A stretch of 64,000 nt of DNA from Terriglobus roseus (GTDB taxonomy: Bacteria > Acidobacteriota > Terriglobia > Terriglobales > Acidobacteriaceae). The notes below the pieces were generated by a model, which saw only the letters and a list, made by a program, of their open reading frames with translations, ran no database searches and was not told where the DNA came from. Location: the NCBI RefSeq assembly GCF_900105625.1, contig NZ_FNSD01000001.1:4678758-4742757 (forward strand). Direction: 5' to 3'. This document shows positions 34,473 through 43,490 of this stretch, one piece after another. Within the stretch, counting starts at the first letter, position 1. Every line of letters begins with the position of its first letter. A program made the position numbers and the translations under genes.

Positions 34473-34947
34473 GTGAAAGAGACCTCCACACCGAATGTCG
34501 CCCTGCAGAACCGGGCGGCGACAGTGTTCTTGTATGACTTGAGGCTAGTCCGCCACTGGAGCGGAATCAAGCGGGATACGTGGCAGATATTGTGGATAAT
34601 CCGGTGCGAAACACTAGGTGTGGGGAGTGGTTTACGGATTCTTTCTCAAGTCTCGGCTGTTTGCGAGGACTCAGTAGATTAAAGGGCTGTCCGCCATTGC
34701 CTATTCCTCTGTCTCCAGGCACGCACAGGTCGCTGCCTCGGTCTGCCTGTCGATGAAGTCGATCTTGCTGCGATAATCGGCTGGGAAACGTCCAATAAGC
34801 GAAGGGAATCAGGTGCTGCTGCATGGTGTGTTTTGCGTTGGAGCTACACCTGATACATTGCTTGCATCTATTGAAATCTGTGACTCGTACAAGCACAGCG
34901 TTCTGCTCTGACTAGTGCAGAGATTGAATAAGAACAGGGAGAGTTCG
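34473..34947. other. Divergent intergenic region upstream of smc and an exported TPR-like protein
   Basis: 475 bases with no credible gene. It contains an inverted repeat ATCAGGTG (34808-34815) / CACCTGAT (34847-34854) with a 31-base spacer, about 95-140 bases upstream of the rightward gene. The region 34840-34915 is AT-richer and probably holds the rightward promoter, but I could not fix a -35/-10 pair. Confidence 0.45.
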
Positions 34948-36276
34948 ATGAAGAAGGCTTTTCTCGCCTCGATGCTGGCGGCCGCGTGCGTCTCCGCAAC
35001 GTACGCCGTGGCACAAACACCGGTAACCACGAACAATGGGGCGGCAGCGCAGGGACCACAGCTTTCGGCGGATGAGTACACGGCATACCAAGCCGTGATT
35101 ACCGCCACCGACCCGGCGGCGAAAGCCACCGCAGCTGAGGCTTTCCTGACGAAGTTTCCGCAGTCGTCCGTGAAGAGCACCGTTCTGGAGCAGCTTGTTG
35201 CCGGTTACGCCGGATCCAACAACGTGCCGAAGACGCTTGAGTCCGCGGACAAGTTGTTACAGGTTGACCCCAACAACATCCGTGCTTTGGCGCTGGAGAC
35301 CAGCCTGCTGAAGGCTCAGGGCGATTCTGCAACCGATCCTGCTGCAAAGCAGTCCGCGTATGACAAGGCGGCCGATGCCGCGAGCCGCGGTTTGAAGGCC
35401 ACCAAGCCGACCGCAGTTGCCGATGCGGACTGGGCAGCCATTCAGAAGCAGGTCACGCCTTACTTTTATTCAGCGATTGGTATCGATGCGCTCACCAAGA
35501 AGGATTCGGCCGGCGCCATCGCGGCTTATACCTCTGAGCTGAAGGCTGTAGACGTGGCAGCGACAACGCAGCCCGGTCCTGTTCTGCAGGACACCTACTT
35601 CCTCGGCCAGGCGTATTACACCGCAACGCCTCCTGATTACCTGAACTGCACCTTCTTCGCAACGCGTACAGCGATTTACGCGCCGGATCAGTTCAAGGCT
35701 ACCTTCCAGCCGCTGGCGACCTACTGCTATAAGAAGTTCCACGGCGCTGAAGATGGTTACGACGCCGTCAAGGCTTCTGCAAAGGACAACCTCTTCCCGC
35801 CTGCAGACTTTGCAGGCAGCGTGAAGCCGGCGCCGACCCCCGCAGATCAGGCTACGACTGTGTTCGAAGCTGACAAGAAGGAAGATCCGACGCTGGCGAA
35901 AACCAACATCGCGGATCGTGAATTCGTGATTACCAACGGAACGACGGAGCAGGCAGAGGCCGAATTCGCGCCGATCAAGGACAAGGAAGTGAAGCTGACC
36001 GGCAAGGTCGTCAGTATCGCGGATACCGCCTTGACTCTGGCAGTTTCGGATGATGCCAAGCAGGCGAGCCCGATGGTTGCAGATGTCAGCGTCACGCTCA
36101 CGGAAGCACCTAAGACCGCACCGGTCGTTGGCGCGGATGTAACGGTCGTGGGCACCATGGCTTCCTACACCCAGAAGCCACTGATGCTCACCATGACCGG
36201 CGGCGCCATCGAAACCAAGGCTGCTGCCAAGCCGGCTGCTGCAACGCATCGTGCGGCACCTGCACGCAAGCGGTAA
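34948..36276 (+). CDS. Exported TPR-like protein with C-terminal beta domain, function unknown
   Basis: 442 residues from ATG 34948 (AGGGAGAG upstream; the frame opens earlier but without a signal peptide). Signal peptide MKKAFLASMLAAACVSATYAVAQ. Residues about 40-300 form helical repeats of TPR character (AAEAFLTKFPQSSVKSTVLEQLVAGYAGSNNVPKTLESADKLLQVDPNNIRALAL). The last 110 residues (VKLTGKVVSIADTALTLAVSDD.. VGADVTVVGTMASYTQKPLMLTMTGGAI) resemble a small OB-fold/BOF-like beta barrel. Ala- and Lys-rich C-terminal tail. Periplasmic; no named family recognised. Followed by a strong terminator. Confidence 0.75.
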   Translation: MKKAFLASMLAAACVSATYAVAQTPVTTNNGAAAQGPQLSADEYTAYQAVITATDPAAKATAAEAFLTKFPQSSVKSTVLEQLVAGYAGSNNVPKTLESADKLLQVDPNNIRALALETSLLKAQGDSATDPAAKQSAYDKAADAASRGLKATKPTAVADADWAAIQKQVTPYFYSAIGIDALTKKDSAGAIAAYTSELKAVDVAATTQPGPVLQDTYFLGQAYYTATPPDYLNCTFFATRTAIYAPDQFKATFQPLATYCYKKFHGAEDGYDAVKASAKDNLFPPADFAGSVKPAPTPADQATTVFEADKKEDPTLAKTNIADREFVITNGTTEQAEAEFAPIKDKEVKLTGKVVSIADTALTLAVSDDAKQASPMVADVSVTLTEAPKTAPVVGADVTVVGTMASYTQKPLMLTMTGGAIETKAAAKPAAATHRAAPARKR

Positions 36277-36294
36277 GCACGGATCATCAATAGC

Positions 36295-36328
36295 AAGAGG
36301 CAGCCTGCGGGCTGCCTCTTACTGTTTT
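36295..36328 (+). terminator. Intrinsic terminator
   Basis: Perfect 11-bp stem AAGAGGCAGCC (36295-36305) with 36310-36320, loop TGCG, then ACTGTTTT. It ends the exported TPR-like gene and precedes the next small gene by 16 bases. Confidence 0.85.
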
Positions 36329-36343
36329 CAGGGGAAGTCATAC

Positions 36344-36679
36344 ATGTTTAAGTCCACTCAATTGACGAACGCACTCCTCGCGTTAATCGCGGTCGCACTG
36401 ATTGCGATCGCGATTCGCCCGTACCTGTCGCCCGTGCCTGTGGTTGCGCAGTCCGGTAACGCCGACCCCATCTATGTTGAGCCGGGTGTCTTCATGCTGC
36501 GGCAGCCGGAAGGTGGCCAGGTCCTCGGCAAAGTGACCGTAAACCTGCGTACTGGTAGTGTATGGGGCTTTCCTACTGGTAGTCCCGACCCCTACCCGAT
36601 GTCGCAGATGGACAGTAAACCACAGGTTTCCCACGCGATTCCGATGGGGCGGTTCGCACTCGGTGAGGTAGGGAAGTAA
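36344..36679 (+). CDS. Small membrane-anchored or exported hypothetical protein
   Basis: 111 residues from ATG 36344; AGGGGAAG about eight bases upstream supports this start over the longer frame. One N-terminal hydrophobic segment (residues about 9-26, NALLALIAVALIAIAIRP) serves as anchor or signal, followed by a small soluble domain (ADPIYVEPGVFMLRQPEGGQVLGKVTVNLRTGSVWGFPTG). I do not recognise the family; similar short proteins with a VNLRTGEVWGFPT-type motif occur in acidobacteria. Comes right after a terminator, so it must rely on its own or read-through transcription. Convergent with ymdB, three bases apart. Confidence 0.6.
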   Translation: MFKSTQLTNALLALIAVALIAIAIRPYLSPVPVVAQSGNADPIYVEPGVFMLRQPEGGQVLGKVTVNLRTGSVWGFPTGSPDPYPMSQMDSKPQVSHAIPMGRFALGEVGK

Positions 36680-36682
36680 CGG

Positions 36683-37477
36683 CTATTCACCCAGCATGAT
36701 GCGCTTGATGCGATAGGCACGGCCGGTAGCTCCATCGCACTCAATGACTGCGGCGCACATCTTGGGATTGCCCTTGGCTGCTTCGAACTTAGTAGGCTGC
36801 CCGGTCAGGAAACGCTCCAGGACGGCTTCTTTCTCGACTCCGATGACGGAGTCATAAGGGCCGCTCATACCCACATCGGTCTGGAACGCAGTGCCGCCGG
36901 GCAGCACACGCTCATCAGCCGTAGGAATGTGCGTATGCGTTCCCAGAACAGCCGTCACGCGACCGTCCAAATACCAGCCCATCGCCACCTTTTCGCTCGA
37001 TGCCTCCGCGTGGAAGTCGACAAGTATCACCTTCGCCTTGATGGACGAGAGGATTTCATCCGCCTTCCGGAAGGGGTCGTCGTTTTGCTGCATGAAGACC
37101 CGCCCCTGAAGATTCACCACGGCGTAAGTCTGGCCCGTGGGAAGCTCACTCTCGAAGAAGCCGAATCCCGGCGTCTTCGGAGCGAAGTTCGCTGGTCGCA
37201 GGATACGCCGCGGCCGCCCGGTCGAGTCGGCAGGAACCTTTAGGTAGTCCAGCAGTTCTTTCTTGTCCCAGAAGTGGTTGCCGGTAGTAATGACGTCCGC
37301 GCCGAGGTCGAAGATGTCATCCGCGATGGACGGCGTGATTCCAAAGCCGCCTGCGGCGTTCTCGCCATTGATGACGCAGAGGTCGATGTGGTTGGACTCA
37401 AGAACATGGCCGATGTGCTCGGCAACGATGCGACGGCCGGCCGATCCAAAGATGTCGCCGACGAAAAGAATATTCAC
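36683..37477 (-). CDS. ymdB: YmdB-type metallophosphoesterase (TIGR00282 family)
   Basis: 264 residues, the normal family length. Metal and active-site motifs: GDIFGSAGR with D8, INGENAAGG with E39/N40, TTGNHFWD with N67/H68, VDFHAEASSEK and LGTHTHIPTADERVLPGGTAFQTDVGM near 170-195. Known members are cytosolic phosphodiesterases hydrolysing 2',3'-cyclic nucleotides, linked in Bacillus to biofilm/motility choice and mRNA turnover. In many genomes it lies next to rny; no rny is seen here. Followed (minus strand) by nothing else before the convergent small hypothetical. Confidence 0.88.
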   Translation of the reverse strand: MNILFVGDIFGSAGRRIVAEHIGHVLESNHIDLCVINGENAAGGFGITPSIADDIFDLGADVITTGNHFWDKKELLDYLKVPADSTGRPRRILRPANFAPKTPGFGFFESELPTGQTYAVVNLQGRVFMQQNDDPFRKADEILSSIKAKVILVDFHAEASSEKVAMGWYLDGRVTAVLGTHTHIPTADERVLPGGTAFQTDVGMSGPYDSVIGVEKEAVLERFLTGQPTKFEAAKGNPKMCAAVIECDGATGRAYRIKRIMLGE

Positions 37478-37526
37478 TGTTCTAGGGTAACAAGCGGGAG
37501 GGGCACCGACGCCGTGAGACGGCGAC

Positions 37527-38138
37527 TTAGTGTTGCTCGCTATCCTGCTTCTCCGTGAGAGCGAATGCGACGATGGTGGTTCCGGCTAAGCCTATCTCGT
37601 CATCCAGCGCGGATTCGAGCAGAGGATCGGGCAGATGGAGTTCCGCGGCCGCGACAGCTTCCTTGGGTGCGCCGACAAAACAAAGCTCGCAGACACCGTA
37701 CACCCCGTCTGCCGTCTGTACCGGCGGACCAAAGGTGCGGCAAGTCATCGGCCGATATGCGTACAAATCACACGTGCCGGTTGCTGGATCCAGAACGGGG
37801 CACACTTCGTCATTGGCGAAGTCTTCGAAACGTTCAAGGGAGTCTTCATCCTCGAAGATAATGCCTGTCTCCGAGTCTCCCGGAAAATCAGCCGAAAGTC
37901 TTGCGACGCTCTCTCGGACACGAGCGCGAAGCACCGCGGCCTTTTCCGGATTGGATCTGGTGAGTGATTTAAGGCCCTCACGCAGTCGCTCGGTGTCGAG
38001 TGGAGCAATGCGGAAGACGCCAGAACAGCACTGATCGCAGCCAGGTCGGCATGCGAGCCAGTGCCCGCTTCGTACCGCCGCATCTGCAAGCGCGGCGTCC
38101 ATGATCTTTACGAGTTCGCGGTCGCCGTCTGGGAGCAT
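37527..38138 (-). CDS. YkgJ-family zinc/iron-chelating cysteine-cluster protein
   Basis: 203 residues from ATG 38138 (MLPDGDRELVKIMDAALADA); the longer frame to 38174 starts with TTG and adds 12 unconserved residues. Cysteine pattern typical of the CxxCxxCC family: CRPGCDQCCSGVFRI near residue 28-42, CPVLDPATGTCDLYAYRPMTCRTFGPP in the middle, and CELCFVG. These Cys residues likely bind zinc or an Fe-S cluster; the function of the family is unknown. Located 49 bases from ymdB on the same strand and may be co-transcribed with it. Confidence 0.8.
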   Translation of the reverse strand: MLPDGDRELVKIMDAALADAAVRSGHWLACRPGCDQCCSGVFRIAPLDTERLREGLKSLTRSNPEKAAVLRARVRESVARLSADFPGDSETGIIFEDEDSLERFEDFANDEVCPVLDPATGTCDLYAYRPMTCRTFGPPVQTADGVYGVCELCFVGAPKEAVAAAELHLPDPLLESALDDEIGLAGTTIVAFALTEKQDSEQH

Positions 38139-38261
38139 CTTGATCGAGGGTAGCAAGGTTGCGCGTCTGCGCAATGCGACGGCGCTTTGCGCTTAGTCCT
38201 TTTACCAAGACAGGGCGGCATGGACGGAGGCCCAATTCGTGGTGTCGCTGCACGGGGTGGA

Positions 38262-38292
38262 CCACTCATGCACTCTCTCCGCGCATGAGTGG
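38262..38292. repeat. Inverted repeat between purB and the Cys-cluster gene
   Basis: CCACTCATGC (38262-38271) pairs with GCATGAGTGG (38283-38292) across an 11-base loop. It lies 24 bases beyond the purB stop on the minus strand. No T-run follows, so termination is uncertain. Confidence 0.4.
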
Positions 38293-38315
38293 GACATTCC
38301 CGAAGCTCGACCGGA

Positions 38316-39635
38316 CTAGTTTGCGCGCAGTTCGTCGAGCGGTTTTCCAAAGACACGCTCAAAAATCGCGGGCACATTCTCAAGACGGCGGTTTACATCG
38401 AAGGCACGCACAATGCGCTCGGGCGGCAGCAGCGCCGTGATGTGCGGGTCGGAGGCGACAAGATCTTTGAAGACCAGGTCTTCCTTCCACGCCTTCATCG
38501 CCAGAGTCTGCACGGTCTTGTAGGCATCCTCACGGGACATCCCGGCCTCGGCCAGGTCAAGAAGCAACTGGCCACTGAACACAAGTCCGCCGGTCAGATT
38601 CAGGTTCTTGAGCATGCGCTCCGGGTAGACCATCAGCTTGTCGATAAGATTGGTCGTCTTCGAGAGCATGTAGTCCGCAAGCGTAGTCGTGTCGGGCAGG
38701 ATAACGCGCTCCGCCGAAGAGTGCGAGATGTCACGCTCATGCCACAGGGCTACGTCTTCAAGTGCCACTTGAGAGTTTGCGCGCATCACGCGCGCCAAGC
38801 CGCAGATGTTTTCGCATGTGATCGGGTTGCGCTTGTGAGGCATAGCGCTGGAACCCTTCTGCTTCTCGCTGAAGAACTCCTCCGCCTCGCGAACTTCGGT
38901 ACGCTGCAGATGACGGACCTCCGTGGCAATGCGGTCCAGCGAAGACGCCATGACCGAAAGCGCACCGATATAGGCGGCGTGGCGATCACGCTGCAGAACC
39001 TGCGTGCTGACCAGCGCGGTATCGATACCCAGGCGTTTGCAGATCTCCTCTTCCAGCGCGGGCGTCACGGTGCCGTAGCTACCCACAGCGCCGGAGAGCT
39101 TGCCCACATTCATGCCTGCAGCGGCGGCATCGAAGCGGACAATGTTCCGTTCACACTCGGTGTGCCATAGCAAGAGCTTCAGGCCGAAGGTCGTCGGTTC
39201 TGCGTGCACGCCGTGGGTACGGCCGATGCAGGGCGTGAGCGCGAACTCGATGGCGCGGCGCTTCAGGACCGCCGAGAGCGCGTGCAAACCGTCGCGGATC
39301 ATGCTGGACGCCTCACGCAGCAGCAGTGCCTGCGCTGTGTCCACTACGTCAGTCGACGTCAGACCGAAGTGCAGCCAGCGGGCTTCCGGGCCGACCTTCT
39401 CGGCGACTGCGGTGGTGAAGGCGATGACGTCATGACGCGTCTGCTGCTCAATCTCGAGGATGCGTGCAATGTCGAAATCACCCCGCGCGCGAATGGCTTT
39501 TGCGGCGTCCTGCGGCACGATGCCGGCGTCTGCAAGCACCTCACTGGCAGTAGCTTCCACTTCAAGCCAGGCACGGAATTTCGACTCGTCGGACCATAGC
39601 TTGCGCATGGCTGGGCGTGTGTAGCGATCGATCAA
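38316..39635 (-). CDS. purB: Adenylosuccinate lyase
   Basis: 439 residues from TTG 39635 (TGGAG eight bases upstream); the frame extends to 39914 but conserved sequence starts at LIDRYTRPAMRKLWSDESKF. Motifs: LHFGLTSTDVVDTA, IGRTHGVHAEPTTFG with the catalytic His, and the fumarase/aspartase signature GSSAMPHKRNP containing the catalytic Ser. It cleaves SAICAR to AICAR plus fumarate, and adenylosuccinate to AMP; purC, which makes SAICAR, is about 9 kb away. Length and sequence fit the B. subtilis-type short PurB. Confidence 0.95.
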   Translation of the reverse strand: MIDRYTRPAMRKLWSDESKFRAWLEVEATASEVLADAGIVPQDAAKAIRARGDFDIARILEIEQQTRHDVIAFTTAVAEKVGPEARWLHFGLTSTDVVDTAQALLLREASSMIRDGLHALSAVLKRRAIEFALTPCIGRTHGVHAEPTTFGLKLLLWHTECERNIVRFDAAAAGMNVGKLSGAVGSYGTVTPALEEEICKRLGIDTALVSTQVLQRDRHAAYIGALSVMASSLDRIATEVRHLQRTEVREAEEFFSEKQKGSSAMPHKRNPITCENICGLARVMRANSQVALEDVALWHERDISHSSAERVILPDTTTLADYMLSKTTNLIDKLMVYPERMLKNLNLTGGLVFSGQLLLDLAEAGMSREDAYKTVQTLAMKAWKEDLVFKDLVASDPHITALLPPERIVRAFDVNRRLENVPAIFERVFGKPLDELRAN

Positions 39636-39699
39636 GGTAACGTCTCCAGGAGTGCGCACGGCGAGGTAGGACTGCAGTGACGCGATAGACTTAAGTCTA

Positions 39700-40878
39700 A
39701 TGGAAGCTGGAAGTAGCCAAGCCGCCGCATCGCTGCCGCCGACGCCGGCACAGGCTTCGCGGCGCAGATTGATGATTCGCGACGGCCTGAAGTTCCTCAT
39801 GCTGACGCTGGTTGCCGTTGCCCTGAGCGGAGTTACGACCTTCCTCTTCCGTTCCTTCGAATCGCGCCGTGAACAACTCGCTACGCGATGGGCGCAGCGG
39901 GGGCGCGACGCCATGCAACACGGGCATGCGGAGCAGGCCGTGACCGCACTTCGTGTCTCGCTCTCCTACCGTCCGGATGACTATGAGAATCAGCTTGCGC
40001 TGGCCGATGCACTCGCTGCGGGCGGGCATGTGAACGAGGCGGAGACCTACTTCCTGAATCTGTGGCAGTCGCGTCCGGGCGATGGCCCGATCAACCTTCA
40101 ATTGGCGCGCTTGGAGCGGTCGCGAGGCCGCGCTCTGCAGGCGATCGACTACTACCGTGCGGCGGTCTTCGGGACATGGGCAGGGGATGCGCCGGCAAGG
40201 CGGAGGGACACGCGCCTGGAGATGTCGCGCTATCTGGTGGAGCACGGTGAGCCATTGGCAGCACAGGCTGAGTTGCTGATAGCCGCCGGCAATAATCCAG
40301 ACCCGGCCACCCAGCTTTCGATTGCTGAGGTCCTTGAGTCCGCCGGTGATAACAAGGATGCGCTGACTGCTTATCGCAACGCTGAGGCGGGGGATCTGGG
40401 GGCGACGGCCCAGGCGAAGGCCGGTGAGCTCTGCTTCCGGGCCGGAGACTACGCGTGTGCCGAGGAGTCGTTGGAGAAGGCCTTGCGGTCAAAGAACTGG
40501 ACCTCGGAGCAGCACGATCGGCTAAGTGGTCTGCACGAGGATGCGGCACGACTTGTGGAACTTGCTTTTTCGCCCGATGCCGCGCCAACTCTGCGCGTTT
40601 CGCACCTTTTGAGCGATGTCAGGATCGCTATGAATCGATTCAAAATGTGCGCCGATCCGAGTTTGCCCCCTTTGCAGGCGCAATGGAAGTCACTCGACAC
40701 GGTCCACAACCGGGCTGCACTGCGTCATGACGACGACCTGCAGGCCCAATACGGGAATCTGATCTTTCAGACCGAGACGGCTACCGCAAAAGCCTGTGGC
40801 GCGCCCAAGGGTGATGACGCGCTGCTGCTCCACTTGCTGGACCATCCCTTGACCCGCATTGGAGCCCCTCAGGGATGA
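39700..40878 (+). CDS. Membrane-anchored TPR protein
   Basis: 392 residues. One transmembrane segment at about 31-50 (FLMLTLVAVALSGVTTFLF), preceded by a Pro/Ala-rich cytoplasmic tail, then TPR repeats about 60-300 (WAQRGRDAMQHGHAEQAVTALRVSLSYRPDDYENQLALADALAAGGHVNEAETYFLNLW). Probably a scaffold facing the periplasm. Its TGA overlaps the ATG of the ClC channel gene by four bases, so the two are translationally coupled, suggesting a partner or assembly factor role for the channel. It diverges from purB with 64 bases between starts. No specific family name recognised. Confidence 0.75.
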   Translation: MEAGSSQAAASLPPTPAQASRRRLMIRDGLKFLMLTLVAVALSGVTTFLFRSFESRREQLATRWAQRGRDAMQHGHAEQAVTALRVSLSYRPDDYENQLALADALAAGGHVNEAETYFLNLWQSRPGDGPINLQLARLERSRGRALQAIDYYRAAVFGTWAGDAPARRRDTRLEMSRYLVEHGEPLAAQAELLIAAGNNPDPATQLSIAEVLESAGDNKDALTAYRNAEAGDLGATAQAKAGELCFRAGDYACAEESLEKALRSKNWTSEQHDRLSGLHEDAARLVELAFSPDAAPTLRVSHLLSDVRIAMNRFKMCADPSLPPLQAQWKSLDTVHNRAALRHDDDLQAQYGNLIFQTETATAKACGAPKGDDALLLHLLDHPLTRIGAPQG

Positions 40879-42620
40879 GTCACACCCCCGCACTAATTTC
40901 GAACAACACGGAGACACGGGCCGAATCTTCTCCCATGCGTGAGGAGCGGCTTTTCCTTCTGCTGTCGATCTTTATTGGCATCATCTCCGGCCTGGTCGTC
41001 GTTTCGTTTCGCATGGCCATTGAGTGGCTTACGGTACTGCTTCAGGGTTCGGCGCCTGCGGCACATCAATTGCGACTGGTCATCGTTCCGGGCGTGGTCG
41101 GGATCGTCCTCGGCGTCATGATTCGCTACGTCTTTCCGGACGTGCGCGGATCGGGTGTGAACCAGACGAAGGCCGCGCTGTACATCCACAACGGCTATAT
41201 CTCCACCAAGACGATGATCGGTAAATTCCTGCTGGCCGCGCTGTCCATCGGCTCCGGACAGTCACTCGGGCCGGAGGATCCTTCGCTGCACTTTGGTGCT
41301 GGCGTTGCTTCGCGGATCGGTCGCTATATGGGCTTGTCGCGCGAACGGATGCGGCTCTTCGCGCCGGTGGGTGCTGCTGCGGGACTTGCTGCTGCGTTTA
41401 ATGCGCCCATCTCTGCTGTTCTGCTGGTCATTGAGGAGGTTATCGGACAGTGGACGGCGGCGATCCTAGGATCGATCGTGCTCTCGGCGGTGTCCGCGGT
41501 TGTTGTGGCGCGGTGGTTCTGGGGACCGCAGCCCATGTTCCGCATTCCGCCCGTGACGCTGCGCGATCCGCGAGAGCTGCTGGCGTACGCAGTGCTTGGC
41601 GTTGTCGGTGGGTTCGCATCGCTGGCACTGACCAAGGCACTGGCTTACCTTCGTCCACGGCTTCGGGGCCAGTCCGCGAACCGCCAGATGTTCATGCCCG
41701 CGCTGGCCGGATTATTTGTCGGCGGAATCGCGTATTTCGGTGTGCCGCAGGTCCTGGGCGTGGGCTACGGCGCAATGGACGCGGCGATGCATGCGCAGTA
41801 CACCATCGGCTTCCTGCTCCTGCTGGCCGGATTGAAGCTGGTGGCTTCAACGGTCTCGTTTTCCTCCGGCGCCCCCGGAGGTCTGTTCGCGACTGCGCTG
41901 TTCCTTGGTGCCATGCTGGGCTCCGTGGTTGGCACCATTGAGCATGGTCTCTTCCCGTCGCTGACGGGTTCCGTCGGTTCCTATGCTCTCGTGGGCATGG
42001 GCGTGTTCTTCGCGGCGTTCATTCGGGTGCCGCTGACGTCGGTCTTCATGATCCTGGAGATGAGCGGGAACTATTCGGTCATTCTGCCGGTGATTCTTGC
42101 AAACACCATCGCCTATCTCATTTCACGGTCGCTGCAACCGGTGCCGATCCTCGAACTCTTCACGCACCAGGACGGCCTCTACCTGCCATCGATGGAAGAG
42201 GAACGCGAGGACTCGCAGCTGCACTTCGAAGACGCTTTGAGGCCTTCGAATGCGCCCATTCTGCCCGGTGGAGAAAAGCTCTACGAGCTGGCGAAGACGA
42301 TTCAAAACAATCGCGAGATTGGCGAAGCAGCGGCGGTGCTGATCCAGTGCAGCGATGGCTGGTATGCGGCAACCCAGGCAGAACTCCAGCAGATGCTGAC
42401 GAACGCGGCAGGGGACCGGGAAGGCGCAGGGGAAAAGACGCTGGAGCAGAGTGTTGGGTCGGCGCGGACACCGCTCCTGTTTCCGGACCAGCCACTCTCC
42501 AACGCTTTGCCGTTCTTCAATGCCTGGCCGCTGCTGCCCATCTCAAATCGCGCCATTCGCGGGGTCATCGAGGGCGTTTTGACGTTGGACGATGTTCTCA
42601 ATCGGTATCAACGGAGTTAG
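40875..42620 (+). CDS. ClC-family chloride channel/antiporter
   Basis: 581 residues with 10-12 hydrophobic helices. ClC signatures: VRGSGVNQTK (91-99; usually GSGIP), SIGSGQSLGPEDPSLHFGAGV with the gating-type Glu134 (usual GREGP), and FSSGAPGGLFATALFLGAMLG (GxFxP-like). Members move Cl- through a pore or exchange it for H+; the retained Glu134 fits either. After the last helix (about residue 430) is a 150-residue cytoplasmic tail with only weak resemblance to CBS domains (ISNRAIRGVIEGVLTLDDVLNRY). It is coupled to the upstream TPR gene by a four-base overlap. The non-standard filter motif makes the ion preference uncertain. Confidence 0.87.
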   Translation: MSHTPALISNNTETRAESSPMREERLFLLLSIFIGIISGLVVVSFRMAIEWLTVLLQGSAPAAHQLRLVIVPGVVGIVLGVMIRYVFPDVRGSGVNQTKAALYIHNGYISTKTMIGKFLLAALSIGSGQSLGPEDPSLHFGAGVASRIGRYMGLSRERMRLFAPVGAAAGLAAAFNAPISAVLLVIEEVIGQWTAAILGSIVLSAVSAVVVARWFWGPQPMFRIPPVTLRDPRELLAYAVLGVVGGFASLALTKALAYLRPRLRGQSANRQMFMPALAGLFVGGIAYFGVPQVLGVGYGAMDAAMHAQYTIGFLLLLAGLKLVASTVSFSSGAPGGLFATALFLGAMLGSVVGTIEHGLFPSLTGSVGSYALVGMGVFFAAFIRVPLTSVFMILEMSGNYSVILPVILANTIAYLISRSLQPVPILELFTHQDGLYLPSMEEEREDSQLHFEDALRPSNAPILPGGEKLYELAKTIQNNREIGEAAAVLIQCSDGWYAATQAELQQMLTNAAGDREGAGEKTLEQSVGSARTPLLFPDQPLSNALPFFNAWPLLPISNRAIRGVIEGVLTLDDVLNRYQRS

Positions 42621-42726
42621 TCGGCGATTTAAAGGGCGGGAAGGTTTTCGACCAGTGCCGGCGCCATACGGCAGCACACGACAAAGTGCACCATTTCCGG
42701 TAGTGCGGCGAGCCAAAGGTCCGCGC

Positions 42727-43094
42727 CTTCCTAGCCCTGGGCGAAGCCTGGGTTTTGAATGTGTGAACCATGGTGGGCTGAAGACCCGCGACAAAGTGCT
42801 CTGCACAATGCAGGATCCCGAGGCGTCTGACATTTAGTCGCGGGCCTACAGCCCGCAGCATCGGAATGCCACGTTAACCCAGGGCGTTGCCCTGGGCTAG
42901 GAAGTCGCGGGCTTTCAGCCCGCCTCGTTGAACGCGAGTTATGACATCAGACGTTTTAGGAAGTCGCGGGCCTTCAGCCCGCCTTGCCTGGAGCCGGAGC
43001 CCAAACCGGGGGATTGTCTACAAAGTGAGGCGGGCCTTCAGCCCGCCTCGTTGAACCCGGGTTACGACCTCAACGTTCTGGGAAGTCGCGGGTC
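42727..43094. repeat. REP-like palindromic repeat cluster
   Basis: Intergenic stretch with at least four copies of a palindrome of form GTCGCGGGCYTTCAGCCCGC: 42837-42856, 42904-42924, 42963-42983, 43027-43049, plus a half copy at 43085-43094 and an inverted half at about 42774-42792. A second palindrome CCCAGGGCGTTGCCCTGGG (42878-42896) has a degraded inverted copy at 42727-42754. The tail TCGTTGAACSCGRGTTAYGAC recurs after the units at 42904 and 43027. Copies lie in both orientations and spacing is irregular, so this is not a CRISPR. Resembles REP/BIME elements reported in acidobacteria. No coding sequence is credible from 42621 to 43210. Confidence 0.8.
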
Positions 43095-43210
43095 TGGATC
43101 AGCGATCAAGACATCGGACAGATTTCTCTCAGACGTGCGAAAGAGGCACCCGCGACGGGGTGCCTCCTGGCTGGTAGAAGCGTCGGATCCCGACAGTCTG
43201 GATTCGCCGA

Positions 43211-43468
43211 TTACGTGGTTGCGACGCCAAGCAGGGCGGACATTTCCTCGTAGAGGAAGCCCTGGCCGGGCTTGTAGGGCTGGACCCACTTGCCGTCGAT
43301 GACGAATTGCGGGATGGCCTTCTTGCCGACGTTCTGCAGCAGGGCATCGACCGCACCGGGTGTCTTCTCGATGTCGACTTCGGTGAACGGAATGCTGTGC
43401 TGTTGGAGAAAGCGCTTTGCGACGAAACAGTCGCGGCACCATGAGGCGGTATAGACCTTCAAATCCAT
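43211..43468 (-). CDS. Glutaredoxin-like protein
   Basis: 85 residues, a complete thioredoxin-fold mini-domain: VYTASWCRDCFVAKRFL with the CxxC pair C11/C14, cis-Pro region KKAIPQFVIDGKWVQPY and a C-terminal helix. The CRDC active site differs from classical CPYC glutaredoxins and resembles the NrdH/mycoredoxin-type group. Cytoplasmic thiol-disulfide exchange is expected. Monocistronic or first before the downstream repeat region; the SDR gene ends 22 bases upstream of its start on the same strand, so they may share a transcript. Confidence 0.88.
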   Translation of the reverse strand: MDLKVYTASWCRDCFVAKRFLQQHSIPFTEVDIEKTPGAVDALLQNVGKKAIPQFVIDGKWVQPYKPGQGFLYEEMSALLGVATT

Positions 43469-43490
43469 GGTTCTATTCTACCTTTCCGGA

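Noticed and set aside
33627..34682. 351-codon ORF opposite the SMC head region
   Set aside because: Antisense shadow of smc; no conserved motifs.
42837..43094. CRISPR array
   Set aside because: The repeats are palindromic, spacing is irregular, orientation varies and there are no cas genes; REP-like elements fit better.
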